Below, piece by piece: positions 1 to 6,088 of a stretch of 12,659 nucleotides of DNA (the first letter of the stretch is position 1; each line of letters starts with the position of its first letter). The notes beneath the pieces were generated by a model, which saw only the letters and a list, made by a program, of their open reading frames with translations, was not told the origin of the DNA and did not search any database. Position numbers and translations under genes: made by a program. Origin of the DNA: Methanomassiliicoccaceae archaeon UBA72 (lineage in GTDB: Archaea; Thermoplasmatota; Thermoplasmata; Methanomassiliicoccales; Methanomethylophilaceae). The stretch is taken from the NCBI GenBank assembly GCA_002509405.1, contig DAVO01000023.1, positions 1 through 12,659 on the forward strand. The letters are read 5' to 3'.

Positions 1-31
1 TCCCGCATTCGGAACAGATGTACCTTGTCAC
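1..31 (-). CDS. Zinc-ribbon protein, N-terminal fragment (runs off window)
   Basis: Only the first ten codons are inside the window. A GTG at 31-29 overlaps the TGA of the upstream ABC ATPase gene and opens a frame reading V-T-R-Y-I-C-S-E-C-G, a Cys-x2-Cys-Gly knuckle typical of a zinc ribbon close to an N-terminus. A GAGG sequence about nine bases before the GTG could serve as ribosome binding site, and the stop/start overlap suggests translational coupling with the ATPase. The rest of the gene lies beyond base 1, so its function cannot be told. Short zinc-ribbon proteins and RadA/Sms-like proteins can begin this way. The start and the existence of the gene are inference from ten codons. Confidence 0.4.
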   Translation of the reverse strand, partial: MTRYICSECG

Positions 32-819
32 TCGTCCATCCTCATTGAATATATCCCGTTAACGCACTGTACATTAATAGGTTCATCGAAAAGCCCGCTG
101 ACGACCTCGGATGTCAGGATGTCTTTTTTTGGACCGTCCGCGAACACTTTCCCGTCCTTGACCATGATTATGCGGTTCAGGGAAACCGGGATGTCCGTCA
201 GGTCATGGGTTATCATGACGATGCTCACTCCCGTTCCTGTCATGATGTCGAACATCTTCCTGAATTTGGATTTCATGACGATGTCCAGGCCCGTCATGGG
301 CTCGTCGAGCACGAGCATCTCGGGGGCGGTGACGAGCGCTCTGGCAATAAGCGTACGCCTTGTCTCTCCCAGCGAAAGGCCGGACAGGTCCCTGCCGACC
401 AGATGGTCCACTCCCATGTACTCGGCGGCCCTCGCGGCTCCGGAGCGCATCTCTTCCGTAACCTCATGGTTCCGGAAAATGTCCAGGCTGCTGAAGTATC
501 CCGACAATATGACGTCTCCGACCAGCGTCTCGCTGCCGAACATGCCCTGAAGGTCCATGGATACAACGCCCATGCGGCTGCGGACGTCGTAGATGGACCA
601 TGTCTTCTCGCCGAATATCCTCATATCCGCGGGGCGGTCCTCGTCGTAGTAGGGATAGATATCGCCCCTCAACAGCTTTATGAGCGTCGTCTTCCCCGAT
701 CCGTTCGGGCCTATGACGGCAACGTTCTCGGAGGCGCCGATATCAAGGCTTACGGAATCAAGTATCCGCTTCCCGTCCCTAACCACAGAGACGTCCCTCA
801 GCTCCATTGCCATATCCAT
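28..819 (-). CDS. ABC transporter ATP-binding protein, ModF/YlmA-like
   Basis: This is a 263-residue cytoplasmic ATPase with every ABC motif in place: Walker A GPNGSGKTT (37-45), Q-loop Gln91, signature LSLGE (148-152), Walker B MLVLDEP (168-174) and H-loop His205 in ITHD. The signature running into RRTLIARAL and the THDLTDIP stretch resemble the ModF/YlmA-type single-domain ATPases (COG1119), whose substrates are mostly unknown despite the molybdate label. No permease or binding protein lies nearby, so it is an orphan subunit and may not be a transporter component. Three Met codons (1, 3 and 5) compete for the start. A TATA-like TTTAGATAA at 840-849 lies about 25 bases before the first ATG and there is no Shine-Dalgarno sequence, which supports a leaderless transcript from 819. 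The family assignment is firm; the subfamily is a memory-based judgement. Confidence 0.9.
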   Translation of the reverse strand: MDMAMELRDVSVVRDGKRILDSVSLDIGASENVAVIGPNGSGKTTLIKLLRGDIYPYYDEDRPADMRIFGEKTWSIYDVRSRMGVVSMDLQGMFGSETLVGDVILSGYFSSLDIFRNHEVTEEMRSGAARAAEYMGVDHLVGRDLSGLSLGETRRTLIARALVTAPEMLVLDEPMTGLDIVMKSKFRKMFDIMTGTGVSIVMITHDLTDIPVSLNRIIMVKDGKVFADGPKKDILTSEVVSGLFDEPINVQCVNGIYSMRMDE

Positions 820-839
820 GGCTTCGGCTATATCGTCAA

Positions 840-849
840 TTTATCTAAA
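840..849 (-). promoter_or_regulatory. TATA box of the ABC ATPase gene
   Basis: On the minus strand this reads TTTAGATAA-like sequence centred about 25 bases before the ATG at 819, the archaeal TATA-to-start distance. It predicts a leaderless transcript. The divergent aldo/keto reductase promoter lies about 40 bases away. Evidence is position and composition only. Confidence 0.4.
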
Positions 850-882
850 CATGGCGGATGCAGAAACCTAATTGCGTATCAG

Positions 883-890
883 TTATAATC
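883..890 (+). promoter_or_regulatory. TATA box of the aldo/keto reductase gene
   Basis: TTATAATC is centred about 25 bases before the GTG at 912. This is the spacing expected if transcription begins at or just before the start codon. It is the main reason for choosing GTG 912 over the in-frame ATG at 858, which lies upstream of this box and would not be in the transcript. Confidence 0.5.
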
Positions 891-911
891 CAGAAACATA
901 TACCGGGATTC

Positions 912-1862
912 GTGAAAAGCATAAGGTTCAGAGGGATGGACATATCCCCCGTGGGTATCGGTACGGCCGCCTGGGGCGGCGGTATCAACGGCGGCGGCCA
1001 GATGTACGGAAGCAGTATCTCTGCCAACGAGCTTAGCTATATTTTCAGGCAGGCATCTGCCCAGGGCATAGATCTCTTCGACACATCTCCCGCCTTCGGA
1101 ACGAGCGAGACCGCGCTCGGCTATGCAAGCAGGACGAACAGGTCTGTTAAATTCTCCACAAAATTCATACCTTCCGGCTTTCAGACCAAGAAGGCCATGC
1201 GCAGGTCCGCCATGAACAGCATGGAAGCCCTTGGAACCAATGTCCTGGACTTCTACGGGGTCCAGACCCCCGCCGACGTGAACAAATGGACTTCGGAGCT
1301 CATCCCCCTTCTGGACGAGGGGCTCGTCAAGAACGTCGGGGTATCCAACCACAACCTGGACCAGATAATTCAGGCCCAGGAGGTGCTGGAGAAGGCCGGA
1401 CATTCCCTGGCGTACGTACAGAACCACTACAGCATCATAAGCCATGAGGAGAGGGACGAGGGGATAATCGACTGGTGCAGAGAGAACAATGCACTGTTCT
1501 TCGCTTACATGGTCCTGGAGCAGGGAGCTCTCACCAGAAGGTATTCCAGCTCCTCGCTCTTCGACCCGGGCACATATCGCGGGCGCATCTACAACCAGCA
1601 GGTCATGAACGCGCTTTCGCCCCTCAAGGCGGAAATGGAGAAGCTCGCGGACAGCTACTGCGTGTCGGATTCTCAGATTGCGATTGCCTGGAGCATCGGG
1701 CGCGGTGCGATACCGATAGTGGGCGTCACCCGCTCCTCGCACATAGGCGGAATCATCTCCGCCCTCGAGTTCACAATGGATGACGACGATCTGCAGCACC
1801 TCGAGAACACTGCCGAGTCCATAAAAGTGGATATAAAGGGTTTCTGGGAGTTAGAGGTTTGA
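912..1862 (+). CDS. Aldo/keto reductase family protein with altered catalytic tetrad
   Basis: A 316-residue (beta/alpha)8 NADP(H)-dependent oxidoreductase fold. The N-terminus aligns with the usual AKR opening (R-x-x-G-M-x-I-S-P-V-G-I-G-T). LFDTSPAFGTSE carries the catalytic Asp57, STKF the catalytic Lys84, and NVGVSNHNL, VLEQGAL and the C-terminal IPIVGVTR are standard AKR landmarks. Two of the four catalytic residues differ: the Tyr after the Asp motif is Phe62, and the His of the usual Y-x-x-H-x-P motif is Gln118 (DFYGVQTP). Classical carbonyl reduction uses that Tyr as proton donor, so activity may be changed or absent. Start: GTG 912, placed by the TATA box and by family alignment; an in-frame ATG at 858 would add 18 unlike residues. 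Its 3' end overlaps the convergent symporter gene by 12 bases. Substrate unknown. Confidence 0.9.
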   Translation: MKSIRFRGMDISPVGIGTAAWGGGINGGGQMYGSSISANELSYIFRQASAQGIDLFDTSPAFGTSETALGYASRTNRSVKFSTKFIPSGFQTKKAMRRSAMNSMEALGTNVLDFYGVQTPADVNKWTSELIPLLDEGLVKNVGVSNHNLDQIIQAQEVLEKAGHSLAYVQNHYSIISHEERDEGIIDWCRENNALFFAYMVLEQGALTRRYSSSSLFDPGTYRGRIYNQQVMNALSPLKAEMEKLADSYCVSDSQIAIAWSIGRGAIPIVGVTRSSHIGGIISALEFTMDDDDLQHLENTAESIKVDIKGFWELEV

Positions 1863-3491
1863 AACCTCCGCATCCGACCTGACCGAAATCTTATTGGCCA
1901 CAAGCACGAACAGCATCGCCAATATGGAGATCGGCAACGCCACGATCATCGCGTCCACCCCCGCTACGGCCGTGCCGGGGAACAGGACCGCGCTGCCGGT
2001 GAGCAGCTTGCAGACCGGCAGGAAGCTGGCGGTCCCGGAGTTGATGAACAGCGCCCATATCATGTACGTGACGGTGCCCGAGGCCATGCTGGCGATGGCC
2101 GCCCTGGTGTTGGGTGCCTTGGAGTACAGGGCATGCGCGAATGCCGGCAACAGGGCCGCGGCCGTCAATCCCATGAACACGGACGTGGCCTTGGCGATTA
2201 TGTCCTTGGGCATCACGTAACAGTATGCCACCACCACGACCAGCATGATCATGGTGAATATCCTGTTCACCCTTATAGACTGCGAGTCCCTCTCGTCTTT
2301 GGAAAAACGGCCCCTGGCCAGAGTGAAGAGGTCGTATCCCCCTGCGACGCCTATCGTGTGCATAAGCGCGCTCAGCGTGGATATCGCCGCGGATATCAGG
2401 GCGAGCAGGAACAGCGAGATGAACACGTCGCCGAACGTCGTATTGCTGAATATCTCGGATAGGAACTGCGGTATGATGAAATCCGTCCCCAGGCCCAGGC
2501 TCGTTATGTACTCGAACGAGCCCATGCCATACTCGTTGGCGAAGTATATGTTGCTCAGAGGGCCCACGGTGTATGCCGCGCCCACGACGACCAACATGAA
2601 TATGCTGCCTATTATCAGCGATTTGTAAAGCACCCTGTCGTCCTTGGCCGACATGAACCTGACGACGAGCTGCGGCTGGGTCAGAGACCCTATGCCCACG
2701 CCCATGAGGAACGTGGTCACCACGAGCATCCATTCGGAGCTTCCGAACTCGGAGAAGCTTGTCCATCCCCTGGCTCCCTCCAGGGTGCCCAGCTGCTCGA
2801 TCACGCCCGCGTCCCACAGGTTCGTCAGCTGTCCGTTGGCAGACGACACCCCGCCGAACATCATGTATGTGAAGATCAGTATCACGGCCATTCCGATGAA
2901 CATTATGGCCGCCTGCAGCGCGTCGTTGTACATCACGGCGATTATCCCTCCGTAGACGACGTAAAGCGCGACTACGAGGGCCAGCACCACCAGCACCACG
3001 TCGTAGTACTGCGTCAGGCCGGTGATGACGGAAAGCGAGTTCACAGCCCCCTTCAGAACCGCCGCGCAGTAGATGGGCATCATGACGATTATCAGTATCG
3101 CGGTGAAGGCGCGGATCCCTTTCGACTTGTATATCTTGCCCAGCAGGTCGGCGAAGGTCGAGGCTCCCAGTTTCTTGCCCAGCCTGCGGGTCCTGGGGCC
3201 GAACACGATGAAGGCTACCACAAGGCCTACGAAAAGGTTCAGGAAGCACAGCCAAAGTATCGACATCCCGTGCACCGCGGCCTGTCCGCCGAAACCGATT
3301 ATCGCCGATGCGCTCAGGAATGTTGCGCCGTAGGACAGCGCGATGATCACAGGGCTCGTCTTGTTCCGGCCCAGCATGAACTGCTGGCTGTCACGCGTGT
3401 TCTTATATCCGAAATAACCCAGGGCCGCAGTGGCGACCGCGAACAGCACGGCCATGACACCGAAGACGAGGAGGTTCACGCCGTCAGTCAT
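1851..3491 (-). CDS. Sodium:solute symporter (SSF/SLC5 family)
   Basis: A 546-residue polytopic inner-membrane transporter, about 13 membrane segments by hydrophobicity, of usual SSF length. YGGIIAVMYNDALQA (about 181-195) is the SSF signature region, GSLTQPQLVVRFMSAKD (about 268-284) is the conserved cytoplasmic loop stretch, and ISAAISTLSALMHT carries the Ser371-Thr372 pair at the position of the Na2 sodium site in PutP/vSGLT-type proteins. It should couple sodium influx to uptake of a small organic solute; the solute cannot be told from sequence. The ATG at 3491 is chosen because AGGAGG lies six bases upstream (3498-3503); an ATG 15 codons earlier lacks this and would overlap the upstream gene by 53 bases. 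The chosen start overlaps the stop of the small accessory gene by eight bases, implying translational coupling. Confidence 0.92.
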   Translation of the reverse strand: MTDGVNLLVFGVMAVLFAVATAALGYFGYKNTRDSQQFMLGRNKTSPVIIALSYGATFLSASAIIGFGGQAAVHGMSILWLCFLNLFVGLVVAFIVFGPRTRRLGKKLGASTFADLLGKIYKSKGIRAFTAILIIVMMPIYCAAVLKGAVNSLSVITGLTQYYDVVLVVLALVVALYVVYGGIIAVMYNDALQAAIMFIGMAVILIFTYMMFGGVSSANGQLTNLWDAGVIEQLGTLEGARGWTSFSEFGSSEWMLVVTTFLMGVGIGSLTQPQLVVRFMSAKDDRVLYKSLIIGSIFMLVVVGAAYTVGPLSNIYFANEYGMGSFEYITSLGLGTDFIIPQFLSEIFSNTTFGDVFISLFLLALISAAISTLSALMHTIGVAGGYDLFTLARGRFSKDERDSQSIRVNRIFTMIMLVVVVAYCYVMPKDIIAKATSVFMGLTAAALLPAFAHALYSKAPNTRAAIASMASGTVTYMIWALFINSGTASFLPVCKLLTGSAVLFPGTAVAGVDAMIVALPISILAMLFVLVANKISVRSDAEVSNL

Positions 3492-3618
3492 CGGCTTCCT
3501 CCTTTTCCTCCGTGCATTCCGTTCTTCCTTTGACAAGGCCGAAAATTATGCAGAACGCAGTCGTGAGGATGCATGCCGCATAGGCCCCCCAGATATATGG
3601 GTCGGTTATTCCGAACAT
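3484..3618 (-). CDS. Symporter small accessory protein (44 aa)
   Basis: MFGITDPYIWGAYAACILTT starts a 44-residue protein with one membrane span (about 9-29) and a charged cytoplasmic-type tail rich in Glu and Lys. Peptides with this G-I-x-D-P-x-I-W-x-A-Y opening are found directly before SSF symporter genes in methanogens and are annotated as symporter small accessory proteins. The role is presumably assembly or stability of the symporter, by analogy with small subunits of other sodium symporters. GGAG at 3627-3630 sits eight bases before the ATG. The same frame stays open upstream to 3930, but that stretch is antisense to the pyrophosphohydrolase gene and lies above the promoter, so it is not coding. 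The stop overlaps the symporter ATG, which contains the next gene's ribosome binding site within this coding region. Confidence 0.8.
   Translation of the reverse strand: MFGITDPYIWGAYAACILTTAFCIIFGLVKGRTECTEEKEEADD
3498..3503 (-). promoter_or_regulatory. Ribosome binding site deciding the symporter start
   Basis: AGGAGG on the minus strand, six bases before the ATG at 3491. It lies inside the small accessory gene and is the strongest Shine-Dalgarno match in the window. It fixes the symporter start at the second of two candidate Met codons. Confidence 0.75.
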
Positions 3619-3636
3619 TTGATTTTCTCCGAGTTG

Positions 3637-3667
3637 CGTGCTAACACATAGCACGGTATTTAATCCT
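3637..3667 (-). promoter_or_regulatory. Symporter operon promoter with palindromic operator
   Basis: On the minus strand a TATA-like ATTAAATA (3658-3665) is followed at once by a perfect inverted repeat, CGTGCTA-5 bases-TAGCACG (3637-3655). The TATA distance puts the transcription start near 3636, so the palindrome fills the space between TATA box and start. That is where archaeal repressors commonly block polymerase. It leaves a short leader of about 18 bases with a Shine-Dalgarno sequence. The regulator is unknown. The palindrome is seen directly; operator function is inference. Confidence 0.55.
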
Positions 3668-3704
3668 ATTGCCGGAGATCGTGCGGACCGCCGTCGAAAA
3701 TAGG

Positions 3705-3717
3705 GAAAAAAGTAAAC
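3705..3717 (+). promoter_or_regulatory. Possible TATA region of the MazG-type gene
   Basis: An A-rich stretch ending AAAAGTAAA is centred about 27 bases before the ATG at 3740, and the bases just before the ATG show no Shine-Dalgarno match. This fits a leaderless transcript, but the TATA match is weak. Confidence 0.3.
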
Positions 3718-3739
3718 CTGCCACCGTATATCCGCTCCC

Positions 3740-4105
3740 ATGCGTGACATTACGGCCACCGTGGACGAGCTGAAGACCGTCGTGCGAATGTTCTGCGAAG
3801 ACAGGGACTGGGACCGGTTCCATAACCCGAAGGACCTCGCCATAGGCATCTCCACAGAGGCATCGGAGCTGTTGGAGATCTTCAGGTTCAAGGACGAGGC
3901 CGAATGCCGGGAAATATTGGAAGACGGCAAGGGCCGGGAGGCCGTATGCGACGAACTTGCGGACGTGCTCTATTTCGTGCTCAGGTTCGCGCAGACCAAC
4001 GAAATAGATCTGTCTTCGGCGCTGGAATCCAAGGTCTGCAAGAACGGGAACAAGTATCCTGCGGACAAATTCAAAGGTTCTAACAAGAAATACGACGAAC
4101 TGTGA
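3740..4105 (+). CDS. MazG-like nucleotide pyrophosphohydrolase (dCTPase-type)
   Basis: A 121-residue all-alpha NTP pyrophosphatase, the single-domain length of the RS21-C6/XTP3TPA (dCTPase 1) group. It has the family opening F-C-E-D-R-D-W-D-R-F-H-N-P-K-D-L, the metal-binding motif E40-x2-E43 followed by E72-x2-D75 (DELADVLYFVLRFA), and the closing K-x-x-K-N-x-x-K-Y-P-like stretch KVCKNGNKYPADKF. Such enzymes hydrolyse dNTPs or non-canonical NTPs to the monophosphate and pyrophosphate with magnesium, cleaning the nucleotide pool in the cytoplasm. The subgroup suggests dCTP or modified dCTP, but specificity cannot be read from sequence. It diverges from the symporter operon and is followed by the SRP RNA gene. 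A link to the ribonucleotide reductase 2 kb away is possible but unsupported. Confidence 0.88.
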   Translation: MRDITATVDELKTVVRMFCEDRDWDRFHNPKDLAIGISTEASELLEIFRFKDEAECREILEDGKGREAVCDELADVLYFVLRFAQTNEIDLSSALESKVCKNGNKYPADKFKGSNKKYDEL

Positions 4106-4120
4106 ACATTTCCGTTTGAC

Positions 4121-4134
4121 AAGCGGTTAAATAT
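4121..4134 (+). promoter_or_regulatory. Promoter of the SRP RNA gene (BRE and TATA)
   Basis: AAGCGG followed by TTAAATAT (4127-4134) looks like a BRE plus TATA box. The start predicted some 24 bases downstream, about 4154, agrees with the 5' end expected from pairing of the two ends of the SRP RNA. This agreement makes it one of the better supported promoters in the window. Confidence 0.65.
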
Positions 4135-4152
4135 CTAGTCGTTAGTTAGTGG

Positions 4153-4463
4153 ACTGTTTGGCTTGACCGGGGAGTTCGGCGTGCCCTATACCTGAAATCG
4201 TCGATATGCTGGGGTGACAGCATGGGACGGCCCCGTTGAACATTCAAGCCTGTATCGGGACAATGAGGTCTTGTCCTGCAGAGTCGGAGCATGCGTCCGA
4301 AGCGGCCGGAGGGTCGCGGAAGCGTACTAATCGGGGGGACCGGGTCAGGTCCTGACGGGAGCAGCCTTACCCTGAGCTACTGACGTTTGCGGGATTGCAG
4401 GGCCGAGGAACGGCACAGGGCCCTTGATTCGGGATGCGGTGTCAACCCATGCGGCCAAACACT
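4153..4463 (+). ncRNA. ffs: Archaeal signal recognition particle (7S) RNA
   Basis: No protein is encoded here. The stretch GGGTCAGGTCCTGACGGG (4342-4359) followed by AGCAGCC is the SRP54-binding helix 8 with its asymmetric and symmetric loops. Upstream lies a helix 6-like segment (GTCCGAAGC, about 4294-4302), as in archaeal SRP RNAs that bind SRP19. The ends pair: TGTTTGGC (4155-4162) with GCCAAACA (4454-4461), giving the closing helix and a length near 310 bases, normal for archaea. The RNA scaffolds SRP19 and SRP54 for co-translational targeting of membrane and secreted proteins. The apical tetraloop is UGAC (4353-4356), unlike the common GNAR form. End positions are estimates from pairing and the promoter, good to a few bases. 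Confidence 0.92.
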
Positions 4464-4470
4464 CTTACGC

Positions 4471-5451
4471 TCACCTTTTCTCTTTCGGATGGCATCCGGT
4501 GATTATCTCTTTGGAGAAGTCGAAGAGCGCCCTGGTTTCGCCGCCCATTTGAAGCTTAAGCTCCCTGGAGCCGTCGATGCTTCCCACCACCGCGCCTGCG
4601 GCCCCCACGGATCCGAAGATCTCGATGACCCTCGCGGAATTCTCCGGCGGGCAGGAGAACACGAAACCGAACCCCTGGTAAGAAAGGCACCATTGGACCA
4701 GGTCCACGTTGCCCGGCTTCGGGATCTTCGAGACGTCCACGGTTCCCCCGAGGGACGATACCTCGAGCATCATCCCCAACGTTCCTATGTTCCCCGGGTT
4801 GCTCATATCCTTGCCGGCGTTCACCAGGTGTTCGGATGCCAGAATCGGGAGCGCGGCCATCTGTTTCTGGACGACCTCGTCAGATTTCAAAGTGGTCGTA
4901 TCCCAGGCATAAGGAAGGTTCTTCGGGTAGAAACCGTCGAGGTCGGCGACGAACACTATGTCGTCTCCTTCCGCGGCGGTGGAGCTGAGGATTATGTCGC
5001 CCTTGGGCACGGAGCCCATTATCGATATTTCGATAGAATCGAAGTCGCTGTCGGGATGGGTGTGCCCACCAACGATGGGCACGTCGAACTTCTTCACGCC
5101 CTGTTCCATGCCGCGCAGTATCTGGTTGCACACCTTCGAGCTCTTCATGGATATGACGTCCACCATCGCGATCGCCCGTCCGCCCATGGCCGCTATGTCG
5201 TTGACGTTGACGAGAACGGCGAAATATCCGGCGTAGAACGGGTCCGATTTGACGAGCGAGCTCATTATTCCGTCCGCGGCGAACAGAAGATAGTCGTTTC
5301 CGTATTCTATTGCCGCCGCATCCTCTCCTTCGGCGGCGAACACCTGGGGAAAGTCTTTCAGAGGCAGAAGGTCTACTATCTCGTGGATCGGGTGCTTTCT
5401 CGTAACGCCCGGAAAGGTGCGTATTGCACCCACAAGTTCATCCAGCGACAT
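4471..5451 (-). CDS. mmp2: Methanogenesis marker 2 protein (PurM/SelD-like)
   Basis: A 326-residue member of the AIR synthase (PurM/SelD/ThiL) superfamily. The ATP- and metal-binding opening is GEDAAAI (42-48) followed by FAADG (58-61) and VNVNDIAAMGGR (81-92). VGGHTHPDSD (127-136) and the second-domain stretch NIGTLGMMLEVSSLGG (221-236) match the fold. The N-terminal RTFPGVTRKHPI is what I recall from methanogenesis marker 2, a protein nearly confined to methanogens and without an assigned reaction. ATG 5451 is chosen: a TTG six codons earlier is possible, but CTTTTATC at 5474-5481 lies 26 bases before the ATG and no Shine-Dalgarno is present, so the mRNA is probably leaderless. Its stop is only about eight bases from the convergent SRP RNA. 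The superfamily is certain; the marker 2 assignment is likely. Confidence 0.82.
   Translation of the reverse strand: MSLDELVGAIRTFPGVTRKHPIHEIVDLLPLKDFPQVFAAEGEDAAAIEYGNDYLLFAADGIMSSLVKSDPFYAGYFAVLVNVNDIAAMGGRAIAMVDVISMKSSKVCNQILRGMEQGVKKFDVPIVGGHTHPDSDFDSIEISIMGSVPKGDIILSSTAAEGDDIVFVADLDGFYPKNLPYAWDTTTLKSDEVVQKQMAALPILASEHLVNAGKDMSNPGNIGTLGMMLEVSSLGGTVDVSKIPKPGNVDLVQWCLSYQGFGFVFSCPPENSARVIEIFGSVGAAGAVVGSIDGSRELKLQMGGETRALFDFSKEIITGCHPKEKR
4472..4486 (+). terminator. T-rich terminator of the SRP RNA gene
   Basis: CACCTTTTCTCTTTC follows the 3' end of the SRP RNA by about ten bases. Archaeal polymerase stops at T-rich non-template tracts without needing a hairpin. The tract lies within the last codons of the convergent methanogenesis marker 2 gene. 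Confidence 0.5.
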
Positions 5452-5473
5452 GGAGCGGAGATAAGACAACGCC

Positions 5474-5481
5474 GATAAAAG
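5474..5481 (-). promoter_or_regulatory. TATA box of the methanogenesis marker 2 gene
   Basis: CTTTTATC on the minus strand, centred 26 bases before the ATG at 5451, inside the 41-base gap behind the upstream gene. It indicates that the marker 2 gene can be transcribed independently of the upstream winged-helix gene and without a leader. Confidence 0.5.
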
Positions 5482-5492
5482 AGTATTGTCAG

Positions 5493-6056
5493 TCAGATCA
5501 GACGCATCTGTTTGGTCACGAGCACCAAGTGCGACGAGTCAGTGGAATCGATAAGTATATCGGACATTATTTCGGCCATCTCATTCGGATAGTCGGAATG
5601 CGGGTAGTAGGCGTCCTGAGTTGGAACAACGTTACCGGAGCGCTTCAAAAGCTTTTTGCATTCGGCGACCTCCTGCTGCTGTGCGGGCCGACCCCCGTGG
5701 TAGGCAGCGCCTGCGAGACGCAGTTCAGATTCGAAGACAGGGCGCTTGAACAGCTGGCAGAGGACGTATACTATGATGTCGTCGTTGCCGGGATATTTCT
5801 TCTTGCACGATCGGCCCACTGCTTCATAGATGTTGTTGGGTATGGGCTTAGAGGCCTGATAGATCTTCGACGGGGGTACGGAACGCTCCTTTACGACGTT
5901 CATGTCGGCAAGAGCTCTCAGATATCCCGTCAAAATGAGCCGGTGATGCTTGAAACCCTGCGCCTCCAAGTCCTTTGACAGGGCGCTTATCGACTTCCCA
6001 TCTTTCCCGAGGCATCCGAGCAGGATCCTAAGGAAGTCCTTGTCAGGGTTGAACAT
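5493..6056 (-). CDS. Predicted winged-helix DNA-binding protein, unrecognised family
   Basis: A 187-residue soluble protein I cannot name. Residues about 7-70 (FLRILLGCLGKDGKSISALSKDLE onward, then LILTGYLRALADMNVVKERSVPPSKIYQ) have the spacing of an archaeal winged helix: a first helix, a KSISALSKDL helix-turn-helix, a recognition helix, and a wing ending in a basic stretch before Y-Q. Residues 75-187 are a mixed helical region without known motifs and may sense a ligand or dimerise. ATG 6056 is chosen because a TATA-like GATTTAAG (6081-6088) is 28 bases upstream; the frame stays open to 6206 but that stretch holds the promoter. It is divergent from nrdD, and the same TGATAAC repeats lie in both promoters, so autoregulation and control of nrdD is a reasonable guess. 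DNA binding is inferred from fold pattern only. Confidence 0.7.
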   Translation of the reverse strand: MFNPDKDFLRILLGCLGKDGKSISALSKDLEAQGFKHHRLILTGYLRALADMNVVKERSVPPSKIYQASKPIPNNIYEAVGRSCKKKYPGNDDIIVYVLCQLFKRPVFESELRLAGAAYHGGRPAQQQEVAECKKLLKRSGNVVPTQDAYYPHSDYPNEMAEIMSDILIDSTDSSHLVLVTKQMRLI

Positions 6057-6062
6057 AGAGGC

Positions 6063-6088
6063 TGATAACAAATCTGGTAACTTAAATC
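6063..6088 (-). promoter_or_regulatory. Promoter of the winged-helix gene with two TGATAAC-type boxes
   Basis: A TATA-like GATTTAAG (minus strand, 6081-6088) lies 28 bases before the ATG. Between and over it sit two boxes written on the plus strand as TGATAACAAATC (6063-6074) and TGGTAACTTAAA (6075-6086), exactly 12 bases apart. A protein bound here would cover the TATA box and transcription start, the arrangement expected for autorepression. Confidence 0.5.

Noticed and set aside
858..911. N-terminal extension of the aldo/keto reductase from ATG 858
   Set aside because: The extra 18 residues do not match the family, and the ATG lies upstream of a well-placed TATA box for GTG 912.
3619..3930. 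Long upstream extension of the small accessory gene frame
   Set aside because: It is antisense to the clearly real pyrophosphohydrolase gene and lies above a Shine-Dalgarno-supported ATG.
4387..5478. 363-codon plus-strand open frame over the marker 2 gene
   Set aside because: It begins inside the SRP RNA and is a shadow of the opposite-strand gene; its His/Arg-rich translation matches no family.
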